Source of the DNA: a virus
DNA: 26,278 nucleotides
Virus record (IMG/VR): IMGVR_UViG_3300017527_000089
Location: 1 to 26,278 of that record
Direction: 5' to 3' (one strand)
Shown in pieces: positions 13,281-20,510 of this stretch. Numbering within the stretch: position 1 is the first letter of the stretch; every line of letters begins with the position of its first letter. A program made the position numbers and the translations under genes. The notes beneath the pieces are model-generated. The model was not told the origin of the DNA and searched no databases. It was given only the letters and a program-made list of their open reading frames with translations.

Positions 13281-13681
13281 GCATCAACTCCTGGGAATGC
13301 GTAACAGCCACGCACCCGATTAAACCACTTGTCATCGATCCGATGCTCAATCACCCCGCGCTGATTGTCAGCATGAACCATACCGTACGGGGTAATGATC
13401 GCAAGATGCTGCGGTTGCGTATCAAATGCCATGTGAATAATGTCGCCGCTTTGTAATTCGTTAAGGGCTACCGGGTCGCATACATCACCTAACACCCGCT
13501 GCATCATGCGGCCACTCGGCACCCGGCCATAATGGCTAACGTCAAAGGTAGACAGTTTCAAGTCATGCGCCACCCTGATCAGAAGTCCAACACAATCCAG
13601 CCCGTAACGCGTCCTGCCCTGGTGCTGGAATGGCGTACCGAGGTAGCTTCTAGCGGATGAGATGATCATGTCACGTAACAT
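13277..13681 (-). CDS. NlpC/P60 cysteine peptidase, tail assembly
   Basis: The 134-aa protein has the NlpC/P60 catalytic pattern: ARSYLGTPFQHQG, then GLDCVGLLI with the catalytic Cys at residue 30, QHLAI with His at 92, and MVHADN with His at 103. In phages of this type, the enzyme sits at the tail tip and cuts peptidoglycan to help DNA entry. It is the expected partner between DUF2163 and the J-like protein. The start is uncertain: ATG 13681 (used here) overlaps the upstream gene by 11 bases, while ATG 13669 leaves one base between the genes. Neither has a strong SD. Confidence 0.88.
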   Translation of the reverse strand: MLRDMIISSARSYLGTPFQHQGRTRYGLDCVGLLIRVAHDLKLSTFDVSHYGRVPSGRMMQRVLGDVCDPVALNELQSGDIIHMAFDTQPQHLAIITPYGMVHADNQRGVIEHRIDDKWFNRVRGCYAFPGVDA

Positions 13682-14462
13682 TTTTGCCAATCAAGTCTTT
13701 GATCCCAGGCACATGTGGAAACCCACGGAAGTTATCGACATTGGAAAAAGTGGCTTTGCAGGTTGCAAGCGTCCGGTCGCAACCCTGGTAGATATCAAAG
13801 GTGTCACCGATCTGCATATCATACGGTACGGGCTCATACAGCTCGACCGTATCACTGACAGCAACATACCTCTTCACATCAAAGGTTAGTCCGGCATTAA
13901 GACCAGTTAGAAAAATAACCTTGCCGCCGTTATAAAAAGCATCAGCCTCAGTGATTGCCACATCGATAAACGAAAGAGGCCCGACCACCGTAGTTACACT
14001 GCCGCTATCGCCGCTCAGTGAATATTTGCACCGAGTATCGCCAAGGTCAGCATCGCACCTGATCTGCACCGTGCGTCCTAGCGGTTTCTGTAACTCTGAT
14101 TCCATGCTGTTAGACGTTGTGCTGTATTGATCATCCATTAACTCAACAGCACCGAGAAACCCGACAAGCAAGGTGCGTTCGCTAGTTAGCGCAGACCAGT
14201 CGACCTCTATTATTTCAACCCTTGCACCATCCCATTTACCAGTGCGCATATCTGCGGCGGTAATATCACTGCTGTCTATGAGGCCGGTCAGCGTCTGGTT
14301 ATCTGACTTGAGCTCTGTCCCGCGCTCGATAGCAGAAGGAACAAAACCTATGGCAGCTTTATAGGTTGTACCGCCAATGAGCAGGTCAACGTCATGGTCA
14401 GTGAAAGCAAATACCGTGGTGTCTTTCCGCGTGACCTTCCAACATGAGGCGAGGGTAGTCAC
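13671..14462 (-). CDS. DUF2163/BR0599-type minor tail protein
   Basis: This 263-aa protein has the DUF2163 layout: KVTRKDTTVFAFTDHDVDLL at the start, GWxx-like TGLIDSSDITAADMRTGKWD, and the C-terminal BR0599 signature GCDRTLATCKATFSNVDNFR followed by GFPHVPG. In the Rhodobacter gene transfer agent, the equivalent proteins form the hub around the tail tip. Start ATG 14462 overlaps the DUF2460 gene (ATGA). Its Cys pair near 136-146 (IRCDADLGDTRCKYS) is typical of the family. Confidence 0.92.
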   Translation of the reverse strand: MTTLASCWKVTRKDTTVFAFTDHDVDLLIGGTTYKAAIGFVPSAIERGTELKSDNQTLTGLIDSSDITAADMRTGKWDGARVEIIEVDWSALTSERTLLVGFLGAVELMDDQYSTTSNSMESELQKPLGRTVQIRCDADLGDTRCKYSLSGDSGSVTTVVGPLSFIDVAITEADAFYNGGKVIFLTGLNAGLTFDVKRYVAVSDTVELYEPVPYDMQIGDTFDIYQGCDRTLATCKATFSNVDNFRGFPHVPGIKDLIGKNVT

Positions 14463-15103
14463 TCGCGCACCTCAACAATCTCACAGGCAAGCGAGCCAAT
14501 TAGCCCGCTGTCACAGTTGGCAGTGTTGATTGCAAAGTCAAGGTTGTCCACGTTAAATCGGGCAGGTACCTCGAACTCATACCCAGCTGTAACCACCTCA
14601 CCAGTGGCCAGACCTGTCGCTAGCGTAATCACCCCGGTGTTGTAATTCACCGTGTAATCCCCGCCGCTTGTTTTGGAAACCGTATCTATTGCTACTACCA
14701 GGGTGCCAGAAGTCGGGCGGGTAATCTTGCGCAGCCTGGTCACTCCCCCCGCTGGGTAGTTCTTAATCACCTGCACAGATGTCTCGCCACCCGTTGCCGT
14801 GTGCAGCGTCTGGTCTGTATTGGCTGGCGTTGCTGATAGAGCACAGGATTTTCTGTCCCTGGGGTCTGAAAAGTTAAACGTGTTGGCCCGGCCTGCCGCC
14901 GCATGATAATAGTTGTTCAGTGTTTCAAGTTCGGTCTGTGTGCGGTTTCCTAGGTCAACCGAATACTGGTGCAGCGGATATGTCCAGGATTGATTGCGCT
15001 CTTCCTTCCCGCTATGTGCCCTCACCACAGTCGTTTGATAGATCGGCCCACCCGCTGAACCATAAGACAGCGACGCAGGAAACGAGGTTGTTAGATGTGT
15101 CAT
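14459..15103 (-). CDS. DUF2460-type distal tail protein
   Basis: The 214-aa protein starts MTHLTTSFPASLSYGSAGGP and has the DUF2460 pattern: RNQSWTYPLHQYSVDLGNRT, LETLNNYYHAAAGRANTFNF and DPRDRKS, then FEVPARFNVDNLDFAI near the end. In gene-transfer-agent and related tails the DUF2460 protein is the distal tail protein joining the tube end to the hub. It overlaps both neighbours by four bases. Length is normal for the family. Confidence 0.92.
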   Translation of the reverse strand: MTHLTTSFPASLSYGSAGGPIYQTTVVRAHSGKEERNQSWTYPLHQYSVDLGNRTQTELETLNNYYHAAAGRANTFNFSDPRDRKSCALSATPANTDQTLHTATGGETSVQVIKNYPAGGVTRLRKITRPTSGTLVVAIDTVSKTSGGDYTVNYNTGVITLATGLATGEVVTAGYEFEVPARFNVDNLDFAINTANCDSGLIGSLACEIVEVRE

Positions 15104-17025
15104 ACAGCCGCCTGTGCCTGTCTAAGTGCCAGCCCTGCCGCCCGGGCCACCTGTGATTGATTGCGCACGAAAGAGCCAGCATCTTGCACGCCCTGCACAA
15201 CCACGTTAATGGTCGCGCCCGGTGTATTGGTTTCTATACGTCCGTTAGTTGAAGGCACGAACAACTCTGGGCCATTCTCGCCAACTACATAGGGTTGATT
15301 AGATGCGACAGGCCCACCGACTGCGCGGCCAAATAACGCGCCAATATTAAACCCACCGGAACCGCCAAGGAAATTGCCAAGAGCATCGGTCAATGGCCTG
15401 GTAATCAGGGAGCGAGTCAAAACACGCAGCAAGTCCTGCTCTAATCCTTTCAGCACATCTTTAAACGATTTAGCCTCTATGATCGCGTCACCAAAACTGT
15501 CAGCGATAACTGGCCCAAGTTCATCACCAAGCGACTTGAGTTTGTCTGCGCTCTCTGCCGCCTTGTCAGTTGCATCACCCATGTTATCCATTGCGGCAAA
15601 AATTGCTTCTCCGTAAGTATCCGCGCTGATCAGACCAGCGGCAAATGCATCTTCAATCTTCGCCAACTGATCAGCAACTTCCTGCGCCGGGTTAACCGAG
15701 CGCGTCAACGCGGATGCAAACTGTTCAAGTTCTGCCCTGGATTGCGCCACGCCTTCCATTGCTTTTTGTTGCTCATTGAATGCATCTATCTGTGCTTGCA
15801 AGCCAAGCGTCAATTGTATCTGTGCACTGCTCGCGCCGAGCTGCCTGAGTTCATACTCTCTTAATTGAGCATTAGTAAATCCAAGCGTGTCAGCTTCTTT
15901 TTGCAGGTTTGCTACATAATCCTGGATTGACTTCAGTCGCTGTTGAGCAAGTTTCGCAGAGGCGGCGCGTTGCTTTGCTAACTCTTTCTCTCGTGCTGTT
16001 TGCTCAGCAAGCCCAGCATTATAAGTGCCGGTGTAGGTTACACCGTCGCCTAACGCATCATTTAATAAGTCCTGTGCAGTCGCAGACTTTCCGAGACTAA
16101 GCGCAAAACCTTCAAGGTTTTTTGATAGCGAATAGTAATCATTTGCTGCGCGCTTAAAGCCTTTGCTTAAGGTGTCGAACCCAGCCGCTGCTGCTAAGGA
16201 GGACAGATCATTTTCTATAGCGGCAAGTACATAAGTAATGCCACTGCCCGCTTTTGATATAAAAGCAATCAAACTGTTAAACGCATCCCCAACCACTTTA
16301 ACCGCTTTAGGAATAGCAACCGTCAGCCAGTTGACAACAGCAGTTATTGCAGGCGCAAGCGCCGCCACTATTTGCTTGCCAACTCCCTGGAATACCGCCC
16401 CAAGCCTGACCATTGCCTTGTTTGCTTCTGCTGCGCTCTGCGCTGTCTCCTTATCAAGCGTTTTGCCTAATGCGTCTGCGTCAGCTCTCATCTTCCGCAT
16501 CGCAGCCGATCCGCCTTCCATTGTCTGCAGAAGGGACACACCTTCTGTATCAAACAATTTCATGGCCAGCCGGACTTTATCCGATTGCTTTCCTACGCCA
16601 CCCATTGCGTCGGCAATCAGCTCAAACTGCTGTTCAGGCTTTAGATTATTCAGGTCTTGAGCAGATAACCCCAATTCCCTTAATGCGTCTTTCGCTTCGC
16701 CTGTGCCGTTTGCCGCCTCTGCGATCCTTCGCGTCATGCGTTGCCAACCGGTTGTCAGGGTTTGGAATGTAACGCCTGTAGACTCAGCAACTAACTGATA
16801 CTGAGAGAGTGCCTCTGTTGAAGCACCTAAGCGAATGCTCAGATTGTTTATATTGTCGGCTGCATCAATAGACGCAGACACAATCTTTGCAAATCCGCCA
16901 ACACTTACCGCCGCGCCAAGGCCAGCAAGCCCGCCCTTTAAAGTAGACATGCTTCTGGTAATCGAACTAAAACCCTTTTTGGTTTTATCGAGTAATCTTA
17001 TCTCTTGAACGATTGGTTTCGGCAC
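15100..17025 (-). CDS. Tail tape measure protein
   Basis: The 641-aa protein sets tail length. It starts (GTG 17025) MPKPIVQEIRLLDKTKKGFS and has an early hydrophobic region with the helical core (LKGGLAGLGAAVSVGGFAKI), long coiled-coil segments (around residues 340-460), Gly-Leu-rich membrane-like segments near 220-270, and a C-terminus with VGENGPELFVPSTNGRI near 581, typical of phage tape measures. GGAG lies eight bases before the GTG. It overlaps the end of the frameshifted chaperone (16985) by 41 bases. By the usual rule of about 1.5 angstrom per residue, 641 aa would give a tail of roughly 100 nm. Confidence 0.92.
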   Translation of the reverse strand: MPKPIVQEIRLLDKTKKGFSSITRSMSTLKGGLAGLGAAVSVGGFAKIVSASIDAADNINNLSIRLGASTEALSQYQLVAESTGVTFQTLTTGWQRMTRRIAEAANGTGEAKDALRELGLSAQDLNNLKPEQQFELIADAMGGVGKQSDKVRLAMKLFDTEGVSLLQTMEGGSAAMRKMRADADALGKTLDKETAQSAAEANKAMVRLGAVFQGVGKQIVAALAPAITAVVNWLTVAIPKAVKVVGDAFNSLIAFISKAGSGITYVLAAIENDLSSLAAAAGFDTLSKGFKRAANDYYSLSKNLEGFALSLGKSATAQDLLNDALGDGVTYTGTYNAGLAEQTAREKELAKQRAASAKLAQQRLKSIQDYVANLQKEADTLGFTNAQLREYELRQLGASSAQIQLTLGLQAQIDAFNEQQKAMEGVAQSRAELEQFASALTRSVNPAQEVADQLAKIEDAFAAGLISADTYGEAIFAAMDNMGDATDKAAESADKLKSLGDELGPVIADSFGDAIIEAKSFKDVLKGLEQDLLRVLTRSLITRPLTDALGNFLGGSGGFNIGALFGRAVGGPVASNQPYVVGENGPELFVPSTNGRIETNTPGATINVVVQGVQDAGSFVRNQSQVARAAGLALRQAQAAV

Positions 17026-17460
17026 GCTTTTTACTCCACTCTACCCATCCTGAATATTCCGCAATTGACATTTCCATGACTTGCGCCACAGTCATGCCGA
17101 GCATGGAGGCCATATCAAACAGCCCGCCAAGCTCATTTATGGCTTTTTTTCGTCGCCTTCCTCTGGATCTCCAATAGATATGATCTCTTCAACCAACCGA
17201 TTGATAATGGAAACCTCACCATGAGAAACCATCGCCGAGAAATCGAATTCGTCAAACATCGGTGTACCGTCTTCTTTCTTCGCCCGCACTTGGATAAGAC
17301 GACACGCCTGGCGGAATTGATCCTTTTCCGCCAGGATTGCCGCTGATTGACCAACCGTAGCAGGTCGCACATAGATCGTTACGCCCCACTCAGGGATTTC
17401 TAATGATCCCAGGGTAAGCCCTGCATAATGCTGCTTAACCTTCTCGGCAAATGCACTCAT
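16985..17460 (-). CDS. Tail chaperone GT-type product made by -1 frameshift
   Basis: Slipping back one base at A AAA AAG (17143-17149) joins the first 106 residues of the shorter frame to a 52-residue extension, AINELGGLFDMASMLGMTVA followed by QVMEMSIAEYSGWVEWSKKR. That extension is typical of gpGT-type tail assembly chaperones (MTVxQVMEMSIxEYxGW). It has no start codon of its own that makes sense. The product would be 158 aa. It lies between the tail tube and the tape measure, the classical position, and its end overlaps the tape measure start. An SD-like AGAGGAAGG upstream supports the slip. Seen in sequence: the heptamer and open frame; the frequency is unknown. Confidence 0.85.
17137..17460 (-). 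CDS. Tail assembly chaperone G-type, zero-frame
   Basis: The 107-aa protein starts MSAFAEKVKQHYAGLTLGSL and looks like a phage tail chaperone: EIPEWGVTIYVRPATVGQSA, then CRLIQVRAKKEDGTPMFDEF, and FSAMVSHGEVSIINRLVEEI near the C-terminus, before EEGDEKKP. It is expected to coat the tape measure during tail assembly and to be present in excess over the frameshifted form. The start at 17460 overlaps the tail tube stop (ATGA); an in-frame start at 17505 would run deep into it. Its last codons make up the slippery site. Confidence 0.87.
   Translation of the reverse strand: MSAFAEKVKQHYAGLTLGSLEIPEWGVTIYVRPATVGQSAAILAEKDQFRQACRLIQVRAKKEDGTPMFDEFDFSAMVSHGEVSIINRLVEEIISIGDPEEGDEKKP
17143..17164 (-). 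promoter_or_regulatory. Programmed -1 frameshift site of the tail chaperone
   Basis: On the minus strand A AAA AAG (17149-17143) is the most slippery bacterial heptamer and is in the zero frame. AGAGGAAGG (17164-17156) stands nine bases upstream, the spacing of the SD-like stimulator in E. coli dnaX. The zero-frame stop TAA comes one codon later. Confidence 0.85.
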
Positions 17461-17879
17461 GGCACAGCGGTCGTCGTCAGCCCGCCGTTGACAGTCAATG
17501 ACCATGACGCCTCAACAATGCCGTCAATTGACCCAGTGCGCGAATTCTCCGTCAAGTTAGCGCCGCCGGTTGGCGTCTTGTAGTAGGTCGAGCCAGACCC
17601 GGTGCCTCCAGGGTAGATTTCCATATACACATCATTCGCGACTGTCATCTCTTCTTGATTCGCGCCAGTAGTCGCATCCCACCAAGCGTTAAGCGCTACC
17701 GTGGTCTCTACCGCGCCTGCCGTATATTGCTTTGTGCAATCGCCGATCTCAGACGAGTCCAGACGTTCTGCCGTTTCGGAATAGTTCCAATCCCGAATCC
17801 TGAGAATTTGCGTGGCACCAGAAGTTACCGCCGCATCCTTTACTTTGATGATGCCGAGGCATCCACGTGTTACCGCCAT
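17457..17879 (-). CDS. Major tail tube protein
   Basis: The 140-aa protein starts MAVTRGCLGIIKVKDAAVTS and includes IRDWNYSETAERLDSSEIGD and TKQYTAGAVETTVALNAWWD, then VYMEIYPGGTGSGSTYYKTP and a final beta strand EASWSLTVNGGL. This matches the TP901-1/V-type tail tube family, where a beta-sandwich ring stacks to form the tube. It is placed between the tail terminator and the chaperone, as expected for a tube gene. The ATG at 17879 sits 10 bases after the upstream stop. No extra C-terminal Ig domain is present. Confidence 0.88.
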   Translation of the reverse strand: MAVTRGCLGIIKVKDAAVTSGATQILRIRDWNYSETAERLDSSEIGDCTKQYTAGAVETTVALNAWWDATTGANQEEMTVANDVYMEIYPGGTGSGSTYYKTPTGGANLTENSRTGSIDGIVEASWSLTVNGGLTTTAVP

Positions 17880-17889
17880 CTTACTATCC

Positions 17890-18357
17890 TCATATCACGC
17901 CGTAAGGCATTTGAATTAAACATGTAAACTCTACAGACACCGATACCGTGTCTCCTCCAGGTTCAGGGTATTCCACCGTTCGCCCTGAATAACCAAAATC
18001 CAGAGCCAGCCCGCTTAACGTCCTGTCGGCAACATTAAGCGTAGCATTGAATATGTCTTGAAATAATAAATGCGCGGTTAGTGTTACCTCTGCATCGACA
18101 TAGCGAATAAACGAATCGACATTAATTCGCATTGTCGTATGTATTGGTTCCGCGCCCCATCCTGTCGTCTCATCTGCCTCATCAGAGGTGTCGTATATGT
18201 TTAAGACTGGGCCTGTGTCAACATCGTCAGGGTTGGCCTTGCGCATACCCAGGTGCACCTGATTACCGGCGTTAGTGTTATACCCATTGGCAACCGTTAT
18301 AGCTTCAAGCCTTGTTTGTATTGCATCCAATACTTGATAAGTCACAGGGTTTGTCAT
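17890..18357 (-). CDS. Tail terminator-like protein (U-type)
   Basis: The 155-aa protein starts MTNPVTYQVLDAIQTRLEAI and has a mixed alpha/beta pattern: TGPVLNIYDTSDEADETTGW, then HTTMRINVDSFIR and a C-terminal strand SVSVEFTCLIQMPYG. The N-terminal helix beginning with VLDAIQTRLEAI and the later strands are common in tail completion proteins of the U/gp17 type that cap the tube before it joins the head. The gene order (connector, this, tube, chaperone) supports it. It is coupled to its neighbour by ATGA. The family call rests mainly on position. Confidence 0.7.
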   Translation of the reverse strand: MTNPVTYQVLDAIQTRLEAITVANGYNTNAGNQVHLGMRKANPDDVDTGPVLNIYDTSDEADETTGWGAEPIHTTMRINVDSFIRYVDAEVTLTAHLLFQDIFNATLNVADRTLSGLALDFGYSGRTVEYPEPGGDTVSVSVEFTCLIQMPYGVI

Positions 18358-18668
18358 CTAGCCTGCTCCGTTAAAACCAGCGCCCATTCGGTATTGTTTT
18401 TTCTCTCAACACTATCCACGACATAAACCTTTGTGCTTGCCAGTGTAAGCAAGTCACCACGCCCCGGCATAGTTATGTCGCTCACCTTTACATGCGCAGT
18501 GGCTAACGCTTCCGATGTTTCACTTGCAACACCAAACAACGAATTTCCATCGTCAAATATTGAATAAATCGAGACAGCAGTCTCACCTACCTCCTTATAG
18601 GTCACAAGCTGACCAAGGCCAGAATAAACAGCATCAACCATTGCTGACTCTGTGTTTTCCCAGCTCAT
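18354..18668 (-). CDS. Head-tail joining protein (FII-like)
   Basis: The 104-aa protein starts MSWENTESAMVDAVYSGLGQ and has a beta-rich second half with ITMPGRGDLLTLASTKVYVV followed by WALVLTEQAR, similar to the lambda FII/Phage_attach family, whose beta-barrel joins the head connector to the tail. The start overlaps the frameshift-extended gene's TGA (ATGA), and the stop overlaps the next start. This gene order fits a neck protein. By eye only. Confidence 0.72.
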   Translation of the reverse strand: MSWENTESAMVDAVYSGLGQLVTYKEVGETAVSIYSIFDDGNSLFGVASETSEALATAHVKVSDITMPGRGDLLTLASTKVYVVDSVERKNNTEWALVLTEQAR

Positions 18669-19080
18669 TTATGCTTCCTCAAAATATCCTCAACCATGTC
18701 GCCTGCCATCTCGGTCCAGCGGTACACATCATCTGAATCTGGCTTGGTCTGCTGCTGGTTGCCGGGGTCACCCTCGATGGTCCCAATCAACAGCCCCAAT
18801 TCAACACCGTGCTTGTCGATGAACCACTGGCTGACCCTTAGCGGGTCGGGTTTCCCTTTGGCTTATCACCAAGTCCGGGCATTTTCCCGAGCGCTTCTTT
18901 TGCCTTGGCGCCTTCATTTGCCACCGTTACCACGGCTCCAGCAAGCCCCATGCTTAGAGCGTTCGCCTGGGCATTAGCCATGCCGTACCATTCTGCAGTG
19001 ACGTAACTAATACGCTCCTCGGCTTCATTAAACTGCTCAGCCACAACCTTAACCACTTCACCTTTTGCATTTTCACTCAT
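18665..19080 (-). CDS. Candidate -1 frameshift product, possible head-tail protein
   Basis: Slipping back one base at 18847-18859 would join 76-78 residues of the short frame to an open 60-62-residue extension, KPDPLRVSQWFIDKHGVELG followed by LLIGTIEGDPGNQQQTKPDS and ending MAGDMVEDILRKHK. The extension has no usable ATG at its start, yet ends in an ATGA overlap with the FII-like gene, as real genes here do, and it looks protein-like. The joined product is 138 aa. An ordinary frameshift mutation that split one gene is the main alternative; translation starting at TTG codons inside the extension is a third. Located in the head-tail connector area, so it may be a connector. No family recognised. 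Confidence 0.55.
18833..18859 (-). promoter_or_regulatory. Candidate -1 frameshift signal, twin heptamers plus hairpin
   Basis: In the zero frame A AAG GGA (18859-18853) and A AAC CCG (18853-18847) are two overlapping X-XXY-YYZ heptamers. A hairpin, GACCC-GCTAA-GGGTC (18847-18833), begins five bases after the first, in the usual spacing for a stimulator, and its loop holds the zero-frame stop TAA. Confidence 0.5.
18838..19080 (-). CDS. Zero-frame product, small helical late protein
   Basis: The 80-aa protein starts MSENAKGEVVKVVAEQFNEA and is almost entirely helical; the middle (YGMANAQANALSMGLAGAVV) is Ala/Gly-rich. It ends GDKPKGNPTR. ATG 19080 overlaps the stop of the membrane micro-protein upstream (ATGA). 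The A-N-x-Q-A pattern is shared with the protein from 19221-19505 (SLANTQAMNQLRMTLLG), suggesting a distant relation. Its last codons are the slippery sites of the extension. If the gene is really one frame broken by an indel, this is its N-terminal part. Confidence 0.6.
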   Translation of the reverse strand: MSENAKGEVVKVVAEQFNEAEERISYVTAEWYGMANAQANALSMGLAGAVVTVANEGAKAKEALGKMPGLGDKPKGNPTR

Positions 19081-19217
19081 CTTGAATACCCCATTTGATA
19101 TGCTTGCATTCGCAGGAATGTTTCAAACATACCTGCCCAATTCGGTAAAAAAACGAGGGCAGCAAGCAAGGCTATTAGCCCCGCAGTCACTAGCACTTGC
19201 TCGCCGCCCCTACTCAT
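19077..19217 (-). CDS. 46-aa single-helix membrane protein, lysis region
   Basis: The frame starts MSRGGEQVLVTAGLIALLAA and continues LVFLPNWAGMFETFLRMQAY, one TM helix (about 8-25) followed by an amphipathic helix. The start lies just past the upstream TAA and its stop overlaps the next ATG (ATGA), so the frame is well supported. It could be an antiholin or small membrane partner of lysis, by position only. Confidence 0.65.
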   Translation of the reverse strand: MSRGGEQVLVTAGLIALLAALVFLPNWAGMFETFLRMQAYQMGYSR

Positions 19218-19220
19218 TTC

Positions 19221-19505
19221 TTAACCCGTTACCGGGGGAGTCGTCTGGAACATCTTAGCGAGCATCCCCAGCGCAGCAACGTCTTGCCCACCTTCTGCCG
19301 GACTGACGGAGATAATCGACTCCGACACTTTACCCAGCAAGGTCATACGCAACTGGTTCATTGCCTGCGTATTCGCCAAAGATTCGGCGTATCCGGCATT
19401 GGTATAGAATGCGGGGCCATTACCCTTGACCACCAAATCCGTCGCAGCGACTGCTTCGGATTGTTCCTTTACGACTTCTGAGCTGTCATTTGCTGAATCA
19501 GCCAT
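19221..19505 (-). CDS. Small late protein, RebB-like pattern uncertain
   Basis: The protein starts MADSANDSSEVVKEQSEAVA and includes VVKGNGPAFYTNAGYAESLA, followed by NTQAMNQLRMTLLGKVSESI, and ends MFQTTPPVTG. The GNGPAFYTN...NTQAMNQL pattern recalls the RebB/killing-trait family of R-body-associated small proteins, but the match is from memory. ATG 19505 has an excellent SD (AGAGGTG, six bases away). The frame continues upstream to a TTG at 19652 through a Trp-rich segment (LRQWLLLWWIFHSLAPQRGR); that extended form would be 143 aa with an N-terminal membrane segment, overlapping the holin-endolysin stop. Both starts may be used; the internal one is better supported. Confidence 0.6.
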   Translation of the reverse strand: MADSANDSSEVVKEQSEAVAATDLVVKGNGPAFYTNAGYAESLANTQAMNQLRMTLLGKVSESIISVSPAEGGQDVAALGMLAKMFQTTPPVTG

Positions 19506-19641
19506 GTCATTCACCTCTACAAAATCGGCCTCCCGCAAAGCCTCATCATTAGAGGCTGCTGCCCTACCTCGCTGCGGGGCGAGGCTGTGGAAAATCCACC
19601 AGAGCAGCAACCACTGTCGGAGCGTTATCTCTGCTCCAAAT

Positions 19642-20430
19642 TCATCCGCCAATCATCTCGCCAAGGAAAAAGCCCTTGGGGTCATACTCAACATGGATGT
19701 GCGCGCCTCCGGTGGCTCCGCCCTCAAAGATCACGTCGTAATCCTCACCAAGCGCGGTACTCAGCGCAGCCGTTACGGCCTGTGGGTCGCTCAAGGTGCG
19801 CGAACGTAGATCCAGGGCAAGCCCTTCATCGTGCAGCGACTTATCCGACTTTGGCCGGATAGCCGAGGTAATCACGAGAGGTACACCACGAGCGTTATAT
19901 AAATTGCGAGCAGCAGTAATAACTGGAGCCATGTGTTTGATATCCAGGCCATCGATTACCACACCTACTTTTAATTGCACATCTGGGAATTTATCTTGCA
20001 GCCAATCAGATGCCTTGCGCTTGTTCAGTACCAGCTTTGTCGCGGCCTCTGCTGCATTACCGAACCCCTTGTCTTTGCGCCAATGGTGTTCGACCCTGCC
20101 ACCAAAATAAAACATGATGACGGTCGTCAATAGCCACCACATCGGCTCAGGAATGGTCTGCAACCCGCCGTTGATCACGGCCAACTGCGCCGGATCGTTC
20201 CAACTCATATAGAAATAGGAACCGATCATCGCAAGTGCTGCGGGCCTGGGCAGACGGTTGATGCCGTCAATCAGGGAATCGAACCACGTGCGTCCGTTGC
20301 CGAACTCGGCGGCGAACTGCTGCAGGCTCGCCATCTCTTCAGCATGCGCGTTATCCTCTTGGGCGGCTTTACCCTTCTGATAGCCGCCAACGAGGTCGCC
20401 AATGATTGGGATCACAGACCAGAAGCTCAT
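19642..20430 (-). CDS. Fused GTA-type holin and M15 peptidase endolysin
   Basis: This 262-aa protein joins two lysis functions. Residues 1-118 match the GTA 3TM holin: GNGRTWFDSLIDGINRLPRP (45-64), TM segments about 64-77 and 97-113, and EPMWWLLTTVIMFYFGGRVE. Residues 145-262 carry a zinc peptidase of the M15 (D-Ala-D-Ala carboxypeptidase/endolysin) type: the SxHxxGxAxD motif SLHDEGLALD (H200, D207) and HIHVEY (H244, H246). Catalytic zinc ligands are intact. With N-in and three helices the peptidase would face the periplasm, so the fusion would be a membrane-tethered lysin that needs no export. The ATG at 20430 overlaps the micro-protein before it (ATGA). Confidence 0.88.
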   Translation of the reverse strand: MSFWSVIPIIGDLVGGYQKGKAAQEDNAHAEEMASLQQFAAEFGNGRTWFDSLIDGINRLPRPAALAMIGSYFYMSWNDPAQLAVINGGLQTIPEPMWWLLTTVIMFYFGGRVEHHWRKDKGFGNAAEAATKLVLNKRKASDWLQDKFPDVQLKVGVVIDGLDIKHMAPVITAARNLYNARGVPLVITSAIRPKSDKSLHDEGLALDLRSRTLSDPQAVTAALSTALGEDYDVIFEGGATGGAHIHVEYDPKGFFLGEMIGG

Positions 20431-20510
20431 ATTAATCCGCTTTCAAAAAGTGAAAACACAACAAGACCAAGAACCACAATATTAGTAAGACGTAAAAAAG
20501 CATCGGTCAT
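20427..20510 (-). CDS. 27-aa membrane micro-protein
   Basis: The frame starts MTDAFLRLTNIVVLGLVVFS and is one hydrophobic helix of about 17 residues ending in ESGLI. It starts in the preceding stop (ATGA) and stops in the next start (ATGA), the same double overlap as real genes here. A length of 27 aa is close to the limit of what can be supported without data. Confidence 0.5.
   Translation of the reverse strand: MTDAFLRLTNIVVLGLVVFSLFESGLI

Noticed and set aside
19552-19582. CCTCGC...GCGAGG hairpin near the lysis genes as a terminator
   Set aside because: No T-run follows on either strand, and it lies within a possible coding extension.
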